From assembly GCF_900156315.1 (NCBI RefSeq), contig NZ_FTNI01000002.1, positions 372,001-436,000 of the forward strand: a stretch of 64,000 nt of DNA, written 5' to 3'. Every line of letters begins with the position of its first letter. The stretch's first letter is position 1. The position numbers and the translations under genes are program-made. The DNA is from Microbispora rosea. Its GTDB lineage: Bacteria; Actinomycetota; Actinomycetes; Streptosporangiales; Streptosporangiaceae. The notes under the pieces were generated by a model. That model searched no databases. It saw only the letters and a program-made list of their open reading frames with translations, and was not told the origin of the DNA. This document shows positions 45,501 to 53,208 of this stretch, piece after piece.

Positions 45501-46737
45501 GCCAGTTGTCCGAGGTGGAGTTCCATGTCGAGCTCTCGATGAACCCCTTGGTGCGCCACAACTGCACGGTGCGGCCGTCGCACGAGTACGACCAGGTCTC
45601 CTTGGCCACGAAGTCGGCCGAGATGATGTATTTGCCGGCGTACGCGCTGGTCGGCATGCGGTAGAAGATGCGCTTGACGTCGGACGGCGCGCACTTGGAG
45701 TCGCCCGAGCACAGGCCCATGCCCGAGTCGGCCTTGCCGCCGAACTTGTAGTACGACTGGCTGGGGTAGGTACGCGACACGTAGGCCCAGGCCGACGCCT
45801 TGACCGTCTTCCACACCGGGTCGATGTAGACGGGATAGCGGGTGTCGGGCGCGTCGAGCAGCGCCCGGTCGGGGGTGAGGGTGAGGCTCCCGCCCTCCAC
45901 GGCCGCGCTCAGGCCGGCGACCTTCGAGGTGTCGGAGGGGCCGCGCTCCAGCGGGGCCGAGGTCGCCGCCTTCAGCGCGGGGGCCGGGGCGCCGGAGTCC
46001 CACATGACCGCCGCGGGCGCCTCGAAGAGCGCTCCGCCGCCCGCGGCGTCGACCGCCTCGACGGCGCCGCCGTCCTTCGTCCGCACACCCAGCCCCGGGC
46101 CGCCGAGGCCGAGCGTGAGCCGGGTCAGCGCGCCGTTCGCGGCGGCCTCCCTGGTCTTGACGACGAGGGTGTGGGAGAAGCCGTCCACATCGGCCCGTAC
46201 GACGAGGTCCACGTCCTTCATGACGTCGTGGTAGACGGCCGAGTCGCCCTGCAGTTCGGGTTCCGGCAGCCCTCCGGGCCACTTCAGCGACATTTCGCGG
46301 CCGGCCCTGGCGACGCGGGCCAGCGGTGCGTCGCCGCCGCTCGACAGCGACAGCCCGACGGTGCTCGCGCGCGGCCCGATCGAGCCGTCCGGCCGCCGGA
46401 CCAGCGTCGTGTCGGGCGCGACCCAGGAGTCGCCCTCGCGCACCCGCACGGGGCGCAGATGCTCGACCGTGGTGAACGTGCCGTCGGGGTTGGCGTAGGT
46501 CTCCCGGTCCTCGCCGCGCTTGGCCAGCACCTCGACCGGGCGGCCGGTCTCGCGGGCGGCCTGCCCGGCGGCCTCGTCGGTCGGCGCACCTTCCTCCGGC
46601 GCTCCTTCTCCCGGCGCTACTGGATCGGCCTGAGCGGCGCGGGGAGCGGCGTACGCCGCGCTCTCGCCCTCGGCGGTTACGGTCAGGCCGATCGCGAGGA
46701 CCGCGGCCAGCACTGTAGAACCCAGCTTTCGGTACAC
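42592..46737 (-). CDS. Giant secreted protein with three LamG-like domains
   Basis: A 1,381-residue secreted protein. The signal peptide (MYRKLGSTVLAAVLAIGLTV) is followed by a Pro/Glu-rich stretch. A DNRLRE/Rhs-associated N-terminal domain (about 60-700) includes VYHDVMKDVDLVVRADVDG. Three LamG/concanavalin-like domains follow (about 716-930, 940-1160 and 1165-1381). Domains 1 and 2 are near copies, with shared FELYYSS, RWIFNRYNND and PVQIGAGWYG. LamG domains bind glycans or proteins. The gene ends 53 bases before the Rhs start; such LamG-Rhs pairs are common in actinomycetes and probably work together outside the cell. Confidence 0.88.
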   Translation of the reverse strand: MYRKLGSTVLAAVLAIGLTVTAEGESAAYAAPRAAQADPVAPGEGAPEEGAPTDEAAGQAARETGRPVEVLAKRGEDRETYANPDGTFTTVEHLRPVRVREGDSWVAPDTTLVRRPDGSIGPRASTVGLSLSSGGDAPLARVARAGREMSLKWPGGLPEPELQGDSAVYHDVMKDVDLVVRADVDGFSHTLVVKTREAAANGALTRLTLGLGGPGLGVRTKDGGAVEAVDAAGGGALFEAPAAVMWDSGAPAPALKAATSAPLERGPSDTSKVAGLSAAVEGGSLTLTPDRALLDAPDTRYPVYIDPVWKTVKASAWAYVSRTYPSQSYYKFGGKADSGMGLCSGDSKCAPSDVKRIFYRMPTSAYAGKYIISADFVAKETWSYSCDGRTVQLWRTKGFIESSTWNSTSDNWLEHLDTRDVAKGWSSSCPAGDVEFDATKAVKDASAGKWSTTTFGLRAGYETDPGGWKRFADDAYLRVNYNTPPPQPKMSNLSMNPGGTCVYSPAPAVRVPPTISAVLLDADSADAKKVYAEFGATWDGAQKWSSGKIGPKTTGSTFQVTLPASIPEKKTINWYVRTWDGYQYSPWSYAGDATACYFTYDKGVPAAPTLSSSAYPQSDPENEADPWYDGVGRYGRFTAASSSSDVVKYWFGVNSNPTSANERKPSSAGGAVTIDIAPDHAGPNYLTVKAFDAAGNSSEIGRYVFRVKTGSPAKAQWALDEPIDSTQVADVSGAYPATVYGGVTLGVDGMSKTAMQTNGTDGYARTAGPVLDTRNGYAVSAWARLPATKPTHAGIIATQIGAQRSGFELYYSSGYDRWIFNRYNNDTTDGTITRAIGTASPQGSEWTHLVGVYDPVAKNIKLYVNGQLQATTAYTTPWNATGPVQIGAGWYGKLDAFFPGEIDDVRLFDRIVTPEEVGNLFTQHPVVASRWKLNDSASAVRAATAYWKMDEAAGAPRAEESGGAYPAGPQGGVTFGAAGRFGKAVHLDGTTGYLKTGGPVLPDTTKSFSVSAWAKLPAAKPTHAAIIATQAGSRRSGFELYYSSSYDRWIFNRYNNDNDDDVITRAQSTAVPEGGVWTHLAGVYDAANKQIRLYVNGKLNSTTAFTTPWKATGPVQIGAGWYGTLKSYFPGDIDDVRLYDQIISDSEIATLASGASLTIAADDGPSGRHVTLNGNARIDQGAGWVGTPPGGLVLDGDGDYAATSVPAVRTDESFTIAGWVTTAGRPSRAAAVFSQEGSVNSAFTLRYRPDPADPANAGGYQIEMPDKDATGAARPTAEHSAFQSGFDWDHVAIVYDAFQDEMRLYVNGELEQVEDTVSWRHNVIGFNAGKGLQLGRTKADGAWAEYWPGVIDDVWAIQGIATEEQIQMLAGGTELATDTGL
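43330..44420 (-). repeat. Tandem duplication of a LamG module, 693-bp period
   Basis: DNA encoding LamG 2 (about 43330-43750) matches that of LamG 1 (about 44010-44420) closely. For example, ccaccggtcgtag recurs at 43591 and 44284, a shift of 693 bases or 231 codons. Two LamG-type openings (SRWKLND and TAYWKMDEAAG) lie back to back at the junction, which suggests that a further copy was once deleted. Confidence 0.75.
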
Positions 46738-47072
46738 GACGTCCGCCTCATTCTGGACAGGGTGGGACGAGAGCTAAGAACCGCGCGGAAAGTGCAAAAA
46801 ACGTTTACTGATCATTAAGAGAACCTTCGGTGACATGTCTTGTCAATATCTTGTTTGCGAGGTGGTGGACGATTACGATCTCCGCGCCTCGGGTGCGAGG
46901 GAAAGCGGGTTCGGGCTGTATCCGCGGCGGATTTGCGGACTCTCCGCATGCCGCATGGGCCGGGTTCCGGCCACGGCGGCTCTCGGGGTAACGGGCGCCG
47001 GGAAGAGCGCCCGGGCGCATTTCGGCCGGTACCTCGCAAGCAGTCCCGCCTGTGAGGGGTTATAAGACGGTT
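46738..47072. other. AT-richer divergent intergenic region before the LamG gene
   Basis: About 335 bases between the LamG start and the HAD gene carry no gene. On the minus strand there is a perfect -35 element TTGACA (read from 46846 to 46841), but the hexamer 17 bases on, TTCTCT, is a poor -10, so the promoter call is weak. The segment is richer in A and T than its surroundings, which fits a regulated promoter region. Confidence 0.4.
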
Positions 47073-47864
47073 GTGGATACAGCGGGCACTCCGCGTGGGC
47101 CGTACGCTGAGCACGATCCACACCGCACCCCCACGGAGGCCGCGATCAACCGCCTCGTTCTCTGGAACATCGACCTGACGCTCGTCGACGTCGCCATCGT
47201 CACCCGCGACGCCTACGCGGACGCGTTCCGGATGGTGACAGGGCGACCGCTGGTGAAGCTCGCACCGGCGCTGGGCCGTCCCGACTCGGAGATCGTCTTC
47301 GAGACCCTGGCCGTCAACGGCATCGCCGTCGAGGACCACCATCTGCCGAGATTCCTCGACGCGCTGGCCGTCTGCTTCGCGGAGCGGCGCGGGCGGCTGG
47401 CCAAGGAGGGCCGTGCGCTGCCCGGCGCCAAGGACGCGCTCAAGGCCGTGTCGCGTCTCGACGGCGTCGTCCAGTCGGTGCTCACCGGCACCATCAAGAG
47501 CAACGCCGTGCACAAGCTCAAGGCGTTCGGGCTGGACAAGTGGATCGACGTCGAGGTGGGCGGCTACGGCGAGGAGGTCTACCCGAAGGCCACCCTGCTG
47601 CAGGTCGCGCAGGGGCGGGCCAAGGCCAGGCACGGCGCCGTCTTCACCGCCGGCAACACGGTCCTCATCGGCGACTCCACGCGTGATGTCCAGGCGGCGA
47701 CGATCGGCGGCGCCGCCATGATCGGTGTCGCGTCGGGCCGGTCCACGGCCGCCGAGTTGCGCGAGGCGGGGGCGGACATCGTGCTCTCCGACCTGTCCAA
47801 CCCCTCCGAAGTCGTCGCGGCCGTCGCCCGCCTGACCACCCCGGCCGACCGTACGGCCCACTGA
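47073..47864 (+). CDS. HAD-family protein with Asn at the nucleophile position
   Basis: A HAD-like protein of about 240-264 residues. Motif I reads RLVLWNIDLTLVDV: Asn (codon 47166-47168) stands where the nucleophile Asp is expected. Motif II is SVLTGTIKSN, the Lys is in YPKATLLQVA, and motif IV is TVLIGDSTRDVQAATIGG. The start is unclear. GTG 47073 has no good ribosome site. GGAGG (47135-47139) lies 5 bases before ATC 47145, which would give the INRLVLWNID start that fits the family. Such Asn-type members may be inactive or regulatory. Confidence 0.7.
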   Translation: MDTAGTPRGPYAEHDPHRTPTEAAINRLVLWNIDLTLVDVAIVTRDAYADAFRMVTGRPLVKLAPALGRPDSEIVFETLAVNGIAVEDHHLPRFLDALAVCFAERRGRLAKEGRALPGAKDALKAVSRLDGVVQSVLTGTIKSNAVHKLKAFGLDKWIDVEVGGYGEEVYPKATLLQVAQGRAKARHGAVFTAGNTVLIGDSTRDVQAATIGGAAMIGVASGRSTAAELREAGADIVLSDLSNPSEVVAAVARLTTPADRTAH

Positions 47865-48159
47865 CCCCGGACTCGGGGGAGCACCGGGGGCGCGGGCTGA
47901 ACGTTTCAGCGCCGGGGCGTGGTTCCTTTCGGCCGCCGATCGGCTCGCCGGTCGGGCGGGCGGCCGCGTTCGCCCAGGCCGGGGCGGCCGTAGGCGCGGC
48001 GCGCGATCGTTCACCGCACCGTCGGCCGCGTCCTACCCGGCGATCGTCGTACCGGGGGACCGATCACTACCGCCTGCTCGGTCGCTTAATTTCGGAACGC
48101 GCGGCCGGCTGTGCGCCGCGTGGCGTGCCGGTTGGCTCCTGTCTCCGAAAGGACTCCTG

Positions 48160-49638
48160 ATGAGACGAAGTCTCGCAACCGTCGCGGCCGCCGGACTGGC
48201 CGCCGCGCTGGTCGCCGGTGGATCCGCGATGACGACGACTCCGGCCACGGCCGCCGCCGGGTGCAAGGTGACCTACACGATCGTGAACCAATGGGGCGGC
48301 GGCTTCCAGGGCGACGTGGCCATCACCAATCTCGGCGACCCTGTCGGCGGCTGGAAGCTGGAGTTCGACTTCCCGGACTCCGGTCAGAAGATCGCGTCCG
48401 GCTGGAACGCCACCTGGACGCAGTCCGGCACGCACGTGACCGCGACCAGCGTGTCCTACAACGGCTCCATCGCCACCAACGCCACGGTCAGTGGCATGGG
48501 ATTCACCGCGAGCCTCACCGGCGCCAACCCCGTGCCTGCCACCTTCTGGCTCAACGGCTTCATGTGCAGCGGACCCGCAACCCTCAGCCCCTCGCCCAGC
48601 CCGAGTCCCTCGCCGAGCCCGAGTCCCTCGCCGAGCCCCACTCCAACGCCGAGCCCGAGTCCCACGCCGAGCCCGACTCCGACCGTCACGCCCACGCCGG
48701 GCACGCCGCGCCCCGGCGTCGGACCGTGTACGCCGGGCGCGACCTACCCCAACCCGCTGCCGTCGTCGTCGGTGACCGCCACCAAGATCCGGGACGGGTT
48801 CAACTTCCTCGAAGGCCCGGTCTGGGACGCCACCACCCAGACCCTGCTGCTGTCGCTCATGCGCGACGGCACGGGATCGGAAGGCGTCCAGCCCGCGGAC
48901 GTACTGCGGTTCACCGAGCCGAACACCTTCGAGACCTTCATCTCCGGCTCCGGCAGCAACGGCCTGGCCCTCAGCCGGGACGGCGGCACGCTGCTGGCCG
49001 CGACACACGACCAGCGCAGCGTCTCCTCCTTCCGCCTGCCCGACCGGACCCGCGGCGTGGTCGCCTCGTCCTATCAAGGCCGCGCCTTCAACTCACCCAA
49101 TGACCTCACCGTCGGCGCCGACGGCACCGTCTACTTCACCGACCCCGACTTCCAGCGCGCCAACCGGCCCGACCAGATGTCCGGCCGCACCGGCGTGTTC
49201 CGGGTCAAGAACGGCGTCGTCTCGCTGATCGACGACACCATCCGGGAGCCGAACGGCGTCGTGCTCTCTCCCGACGGCAAGACGCTCTACGTCGGCGGCA
49301 ACGGCACCGGCCGGATCTACAAGTGGCCCGTCAACCCCGACGGCAGCGTCGGCGCCCGCGCCGACTTCGCGTCCCTGAACGGCTCGGACGGCGCGACCAT
49401 CGACTGTGCCGGCAACCTCTACCAGGCGTCCTTCAACGACGGCAAGGTCCACGTGTACGCGCCGTCCGGCGTTCAGCTCGGCACCATCTCCGCCGGGCTC
49501 GACACCACCAACGTCGCCTTCGGGGGCCCCGACGGCCGGACGCTGTACATCACCTCGGGAACGCCCTCCCGCGGCGGGAACAGCGGCAACTTCGGTCTCT
49601 ACCGCGTGCGGCTGAACGTCCCCGGCTGGCCGTACTGA
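48160..49638 (+). CDS. Secreted CBM2 - PS linker - SMP-30/gluconolactonase-like protein
   Basis: A 492-residue secreted protein. The signal peptide ends near TATAAA (about residue 33). A CBM2-type cellulose/chitin-binding module (34-140) starts GCKVTYTIVNQWGGGFQGDV and has aromatic Trp residues in GGWKLEF and ASGWNATW. A Pro/Ser/Thr linker (about 140-190) precedes an SMP-30/gluconolactonase beta-propeller with FLEGPVWDATTQ, AFNSPNDLTVGADGTVYFTD and EPNGVVLSPDGKTLYV, which carry the metal-binding Glu, Asn and Asp. It may act on sugar lactones at a polysaccharide surface. The ATG has an AAGGA site. Confidence 0.88.
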   Translation: MRRSLATVAAAGLAAALVAGGSAMTTTPATAAAGCKVTYTIVNQWGGGFQGDVAITNLGDPVGGWKLEFDFPDSGQKIASGWNATWTQSGTHVTATSVSYNGSIATNATVSGMGFTASLTGANPVPATFWLNGFMCSGPATLSPSPSPSPSPSPSPSPSPTPTPSPSPTPSPTPTVTPTPGTPRPGVGPCTPGATYPNPLPSSSVTATKIRDGFNFLEGPVWDATTQTLLLSLMRDGTGSEGVQPADVLRFTEPNTFETFISGSGSNGLALSRDGGTLLAATHDQRSVSSFRLPDRTRGVVASSYQGRAFNSPNDLTVGADGTVYFTDPDFQRANRPDQMSGRTGVFRVKNGVVSLIDDTIREPNGVVLSPDGKTLYVGGNGTGRIYKWPVNPDGSVGARADFASLNGSDGATIDCAGNLYQASFNDGKVHVYAPSGVQLGTISAGLDTTNVAFGGPDGRTLYITSGTPSRGGNSGNFGLYRVRLNVPGWPY

Positions 49639-49643
49639 GCGTC

Positions 49644-49691
49644 GTCACAGCGCCTTAATGTCACAGTGCCTTGTTGTCACAGCGCGTTGAG
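49644..49691. repeat. 16-bp tandem repeat at the PBP gene 3' end
   Basis: Three units starting gtcacag at 49644, 49660 and 49676; the last overlaps the stop and final codons of the PBP gene. It lies between two convergent genes. Confidence 0.85.
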
Positions 49692-51224
49692 GAAGCGGGC
49701 CGCGACGGGGGCCGCCACCTGCGCTCCGGTGCCGCCGCCCTCGACCACGACGGCGAAGGCCAGGTCGCCCTTGTAGCCGATGAACCACGAGTGCGTCGGA
49801 GGGTTCTGGCCGTCATCGGCCGAGCCGTACTCGGCCGTGCCGGTCTTGCCGGCCGTGCCGGCGGGGAAGGAGACGCCGCTCGCGGTGCCCTCGCTGACGA
49901 CGGCGGGCATGAGGCGGCGCAGCGCGGACACGACCGCGGGCTCCAGCGCGCGCGGCGGCGTGCCGCCGTCGGGGACGAGTGAGGCCGGGACCAGCCGGGG
50001 TTGCCGCCAGGTGCCGGCGGCGATGGCGCCGGCGACGGCGGCCATGTTCAGCGGGCTGGCCAGGACGCGCCCCTGGCCGATGGCCGCGGACGCGAGGTCG
50101 GTGTCGTCATGCGGCGCGGGGAAGGCGGCGTCCACGGCGGGCACCCCGATCTTGATGCTGGCGCCGAAACCGAAGTCGGCGGCCACCTTGGACAGGCGAT
50201 CGGCGCCGAGGCGGCGGACCGCCATGTCGCCGAACGTCGTGTTGCACGAGTGGGCGAAGGCGTCGACGAAGCGCAGCGTGCCGTAGTCGTGGAATTCGGC
50301 GTTGTGGAACGGGAAGCCGCCGATCGTCTTCTCGGCCGGGCACTCGACGGTCTGGCCGGGCGTGACGCCGCCGGCGACCAGCGCCGAGGCCGTCACGATC
50401 TTGAAAGTCGAGCCGGGCGGATACGTGCCGAGCAGGGCGCGGTTGTAGCCGCCCGGCTTGTTGACCACCGCGAGGACCTCGCCCGTGGACGGGCGCAGCG
50501 CGACGAGCGAGGCGGGTTTGTCCACGCCCTCCAGGGCCTGCGCTCCCGCCTGGTGCACCCGCAGGTCGAGGGTGGTCCGCAGCGGCTTGCCGGGCTTCGA
50601 CCCGCCCTCGGCCAGCGTGGCGACCTTCGTGTTCGTACGGGTGTCGACCAGGTCGGCCCGGGCGGACGCGGTGCCGGCCAGGCGGGAGGCGTACTGCTCG
50701 CGCAGCCCCTCGACGATCTGCTGCACGGAGCCGGGGGCGTCCGGCGTGTCGATACGGGTGCCGTCGGCGTCGGTGATGGGCGCGCGCTCGGCGGGCACGG
50801 TGGTGAGCTTGGCCCGGACACCGTCGCCCATCCGTGGGTGGATGGCCGTCGAGGTCCATGCCACCTTCCAGGCGCGGTCGCGCTCGACCAGGCGGAGCCT
50901 CCCGTCGTACGCGATGGGCAGCGGGCCGGTCAGCCGCGCCCGGAACCGCACCGTGTCGTCCTGGACGTTCGTGACCTGGAATCGCTGCCCCGTGAGCTTC
51001 AGGTCGTCGTGGAAGCGTCGATAGGTGCTTTCGAAGCCGGCCGGCGGGTCGGCGGCGAGCGTGCGCATCGCCGCGTAGTCCGAACGTGACCAGGCCGCGA
51101 GGAAGTCCCGCGCGGTCTCCTCCGGTGATCCCTTCGTCCGCAGCGCCCACACCGTGACCCCCGCGGCCACCACCGGCACGAGCACCGCCGCCGTGACGTA
51201 CGGCCAGCGCCTTCGCTCTCGCAT
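49677..51224 (-). CDS. MecA-like class B penicillin-binding protein
   Basis: A 515-residue membrane-anchored transpeptidase. One N-terminal membrane helix (about 8-28) is followed by an NTF2-like MecA N-domain (about 33-150: SPEETARDFLAAWSRSDYAA) and a dimerisation-type part. The transpeptidase domain has SxxK at about 272 (PGSTFKIVTA), SxN (AHSCNTTFGD) and KTG near 460 (GKTGTAEYG). It crosslinks peptidoglycan; MecA-type members often confer low beta-lactam affinity, which is inferred here. The ATG at 51224 has a GGGGGA site. It is divergent from a LysR gene. Confidence 0.88.
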   Translation of the reverse strand: MRERRRWPYVTAAVLVPVVAAGVTVWALRTKGSPEETARDFLAAWSRSDYAAMRTLAADPPAGFESTYRRFHDDLKLTGQRFQVTNVQDDTVRFRARLTGPLPIAYDGRLRLVERDRAWKVAWTSTAIHPRMGDGVRAKLTTVPAERAPITDADGTRIDTPDAPGSVQQIVEGLREQYASRLAGTASARADLVDTRTNTKVATLAEGGSKPGKPLRTTLDLRVHQAGAQALEGVDKPASLVALRPSTGEVLAVVNKPGGYNRALLGTYPPGSTFKIVTASALVAGGVTPGQTVECPAEKTIGGFPFHNAEFHDYGTLRFVDAFAHSCNTTFGDMAVRRLGADRLSKVAADFGFGASIKIGVPAVDAAFPAPHDDTDLASAAIGQGRVLASPLNMAAVAGAIAAGTWRQPRLVPASLVPDGGTPPRALEPAVVSALRRLMPAVVSEGTASGVSFPAGTAGKTGTAEYGSADDGQNPPTHSWFIGYKGDLAFAVVVEGGGTGAQVAAPVAARFLNAL

Positions 51225-51332
51225 GCGTCCCCCTTCGAGTCGAGTGCACGCCAAGAGCAGCAGATCGGCCGGAAGAATGTCCAATATGGATATCAACGTG
51301 CTTCATGTGCGGTTCGGATATGCTCCCAGCTC

Positions 51333-52280
51333 GTGGACTTGGTCCGGCATCTCGGCTACTTCCTGGTTGTGACGGAAGAGCTGCATTTCGGGAACGCGGC
51401 CGCGCGACTGGGGATGGCGCAGCCGCCGCTGAGCCAGCGCATCAGGCGGCTGGAGGAGGAGCTGGGCGTGCGCCTGTTCGAGCGGTCGAGCCGGCGGGTG
51501 GCGCTCACGGAGGCGGGACGGCTGCTGGTGCCCGAGGCCCGTGAGATCGTCGCCAGGGTCGAGCGGATGCGCGACCTCATGTCCGACCTCGCGCGCGGCG
51601 ACGCGGCGGTCGTGCGGGCGGGCGTCCCCGCCGACCTGGGCGCGGCCGTGCTCGCCGCGCTCATCGCGGGGTTTCGCGACCGCCGCCCCGACGTACGGCT
51701 GTCGCTGACCGAGATGGGCACGGCCGCGCAGGTCGGCGCGTTGCTGGAGGGCAGGCTCGACGTCGGGCTGCTGCGGCATCCGGTCGCCGCGAACGGGCTC
51801 GCGTACGGGCCGGTGCTCGTCCGGCATCCGGGTGTCCTGCTGGCGGAGGACGACGAGCTGACCGCCTGGGCGACCGTGCACCTCGGCGACCTGGCCGGGC
51901 GGGACCTGGTGCTGTTTCCCCGGGACGCCGAGCCCGGCCTGTACGACGACACGCTGGCCTCGTGCCGCCGGGGCGGCTTCGTCCCCACTGAGATCGTCTG
52001 CACCGACCGCCTGGAGTTCGCCCTCGGCCTGGTCCTGTCCGGAACGGCCGTCGCGTTCGGCGCCCCCGCCGAGGTGCCGGGCGTCGTGTGGCGACCCCTG
52101 GCGGGCGCGCCCCTGGCCTGGCGCTGCTCCCCTGCCTGGCGGACCGAGCCGGGGCCGTACGTGCGAGACTTCACGACCGTGGCCGTACAGGTGCTGAAAG
52201 AGAGCGCCGGCATGGTGGACGAAGGCGTGCCGCCCGCGCCGCGGGTGACGCCGCGCCCGGCGACCGGGTTCCTCGCATGA
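51333..52280 (+). CDS. LysR-family transcriptional regulator
   Basis: A 315-residue LysR regulator. The N-terminal helix-turn-helix (residues 1-62) has LRH-like VRHLGYFLVVTEELHFGNAA and MAQPPLSQRIRRLEEELG. The effector-binding domain (about 88-290) begins AVVRAGVPADLGAAVLAALI. The GTG start lies 108 bases from the divergent PBP gene, the classical LysR arrangement for controlling the neighbour. Its stop overlaps the beta-lactamase-like gene start (ATGA). Control of the PBP and lactamase-like genes is inferred from position. Confidence 0.88.
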   Translation: MDLVRHLGYFLVVTEELHFGNAAARLGMAQPPLSQRIRRLEEELGVRLFERSSRRVALTEAGRLLVPEAREIVARVERMRDLMSDLARGDAAVVRAGVPADLGAAVLAALIAGFRDRRPDVRLSLTEMGTAAQVGALLEGRLDVGLLRHPVAANGLAYGPVLVRHPGVLLAEDDELTAWATVHLGDLAGRDLVLFPRDAEPGLYDDTLASCRRGGFVPTEIVCTDRLEFALGLVLSGTAVAFGAPAEVPGVVWRPLAGAPLAWRCSPAWRTEPGPYVRDFTTVAVQVLKESAGMVDEGVPPAPRVTPRPATGFLA

Positions 52281-53176
52281 AACCCGGCATTAACCCCGGC
52301 ATTAATCCCGTGGAGCGCGTCTTCCGGTCCGCCGGCGTCACGGGGTGGCTGCACGCGGTCGACATCGACGACGGGCGCGAGGTGGGCCTGCGGGCCGACG
52401 AGCCGGTGGTGCTCGCGTCGGTCTTCAAGGTGCCCCTGCTGCTGGAACTGCAGCGCCAGGCCGAGCGCGGGCTGTTCGACCTCACCGAACGTGTCGGCGT
52501 GCCGGCCGGGGACCGTACGGGTGGGGGCACCGGACTGGCGGCGATGCTGGACGACGCCACGCTGTCACTGCGCGACCTGGCCTACCTGATGATGGCGGTG
52601 AGCGACAACACCGCGGCCGACGTGCTGCTCGCCCGGGTGGGCAGGGAGGCGGTCAACGCGCTGCTCGACGGCCTCGGGCTGACGGCGACGCGGGTGGTGC
52701 AGAACTGCCGCGAGATGCTCACCAGCCTGTGGGTGGACGCGGGCGTGGCGGATCAGTCGGCCGTGACCCAGGCGTGCACCGACCCCGAGGTGGTGGCGCG
52801 GCTGAGCGCGCTCGACCCGGCGGTGGGCAACCGGAGCACGCCACGCGAGATGACCCGGCTGCTGGCCATGATCTGGCGGGACGAGGCGGCGGGAGCGGCC
52901 TCCTGCGCGGCGATCCGCCGCCTCATGGCGCTGCAGGTGTGGCCGCACCGGCTGGCCTCGGGCTTCCCGTTCGACGACGTCGCGGTGAGCGGCAAGACGG
53001 GCACGCTGCCCACGCTGCGCAACGAGGTCGGGGTGGTCGAGTATCCCGACGGCGGGCGCTACGCCGTGGCCGTGTTCACCCGGTCGTTCGGCACCGCGCA
53101 GAATCAGCCGCGGGCCGACGCCGCGATCGGAGCCGCCGCCCGGATGGCGATCGACCAGCTCAGAACCCACATATGA
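52277..53176 (+). CDS. Class A beta-lactamase-fold serine hydrolase without signal peptide
   Basis: A 299-residue protein of the beta-lactamase class A fold. It has S48-x-x-K51 (VLASVFKVP), S109-D-N (MMAVSDNTA) and K240-T-G (VSGKTGTLP). There is no signal peptide or lipobox. The omega-loop region before RSTPREM does not show the usual E-x-x-L-N general base. It may therefore be a cytosolic sensor or an esterase/peptidase rather than an antibiotic-degrading enzyme. The N-terminus has a 12-base duplication (PGIN twice). It overlaps both the LysR and the AMP-ligase gene by ATGA. Confidence 0.75.
   Translation: MKPGINPGINPVERVFRSAGVTGWLHAVDIDDGREVGLRADEPVVLASVFKVPLLLELQRQAERGLFDLTERVGVPAGDRTGGGTGLAAMLDDATLSLRDLAYLMMAVSDNTAADVLLARVGREAVNALLDGLGLTATRVVQNCREMLTSLWVDAGVADQSAVTQACTDPEVVARLSALDPAVGNRSTPREMTRLLAMIWRDEAAGAASCAAIRRLMALQVWPHRLASGFPFDDVAVSGKTGTLPTLRNEVGVVEYPDGGRYAVAVFTRSFGTAQNQPRADAAIGAAARMAIDQLRTHI
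52283..52306. repeat. 12-bp duplication at the lactamase-like gene start
   Basis: cccggcattaac (52283-52294) is followed by cccggcattaat (52295-52306), encoding PGIN twice directly after the start codon region. Confidence 0.8.
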
Positions 53177-53208
53177 CAGGCCCTTTCTATGTGGGCGGGG
53201 AGGGTGAC

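Noticed and set aside
42775..46818. A 1,347-codon plus-strand frame opposite the LamG gene
   Set aside because: Same compositional artefact; the minus strand has a signal peptide, LamG domains and a ribosome site.
47865..48159. Possible small gene or RNA between the HAD and CBM2 genes
   Set aside because: No frame with a ribosome site and no convincing stem was found; only the AAGGA site of the CBM2 gene is clear.
48590..48720. Regular short repeats that could suggest a CRISPR array
   Set aside because: They encode a Pro/Ser/Thr linker in frame within the CBM2 protein; there are no unique spacers.
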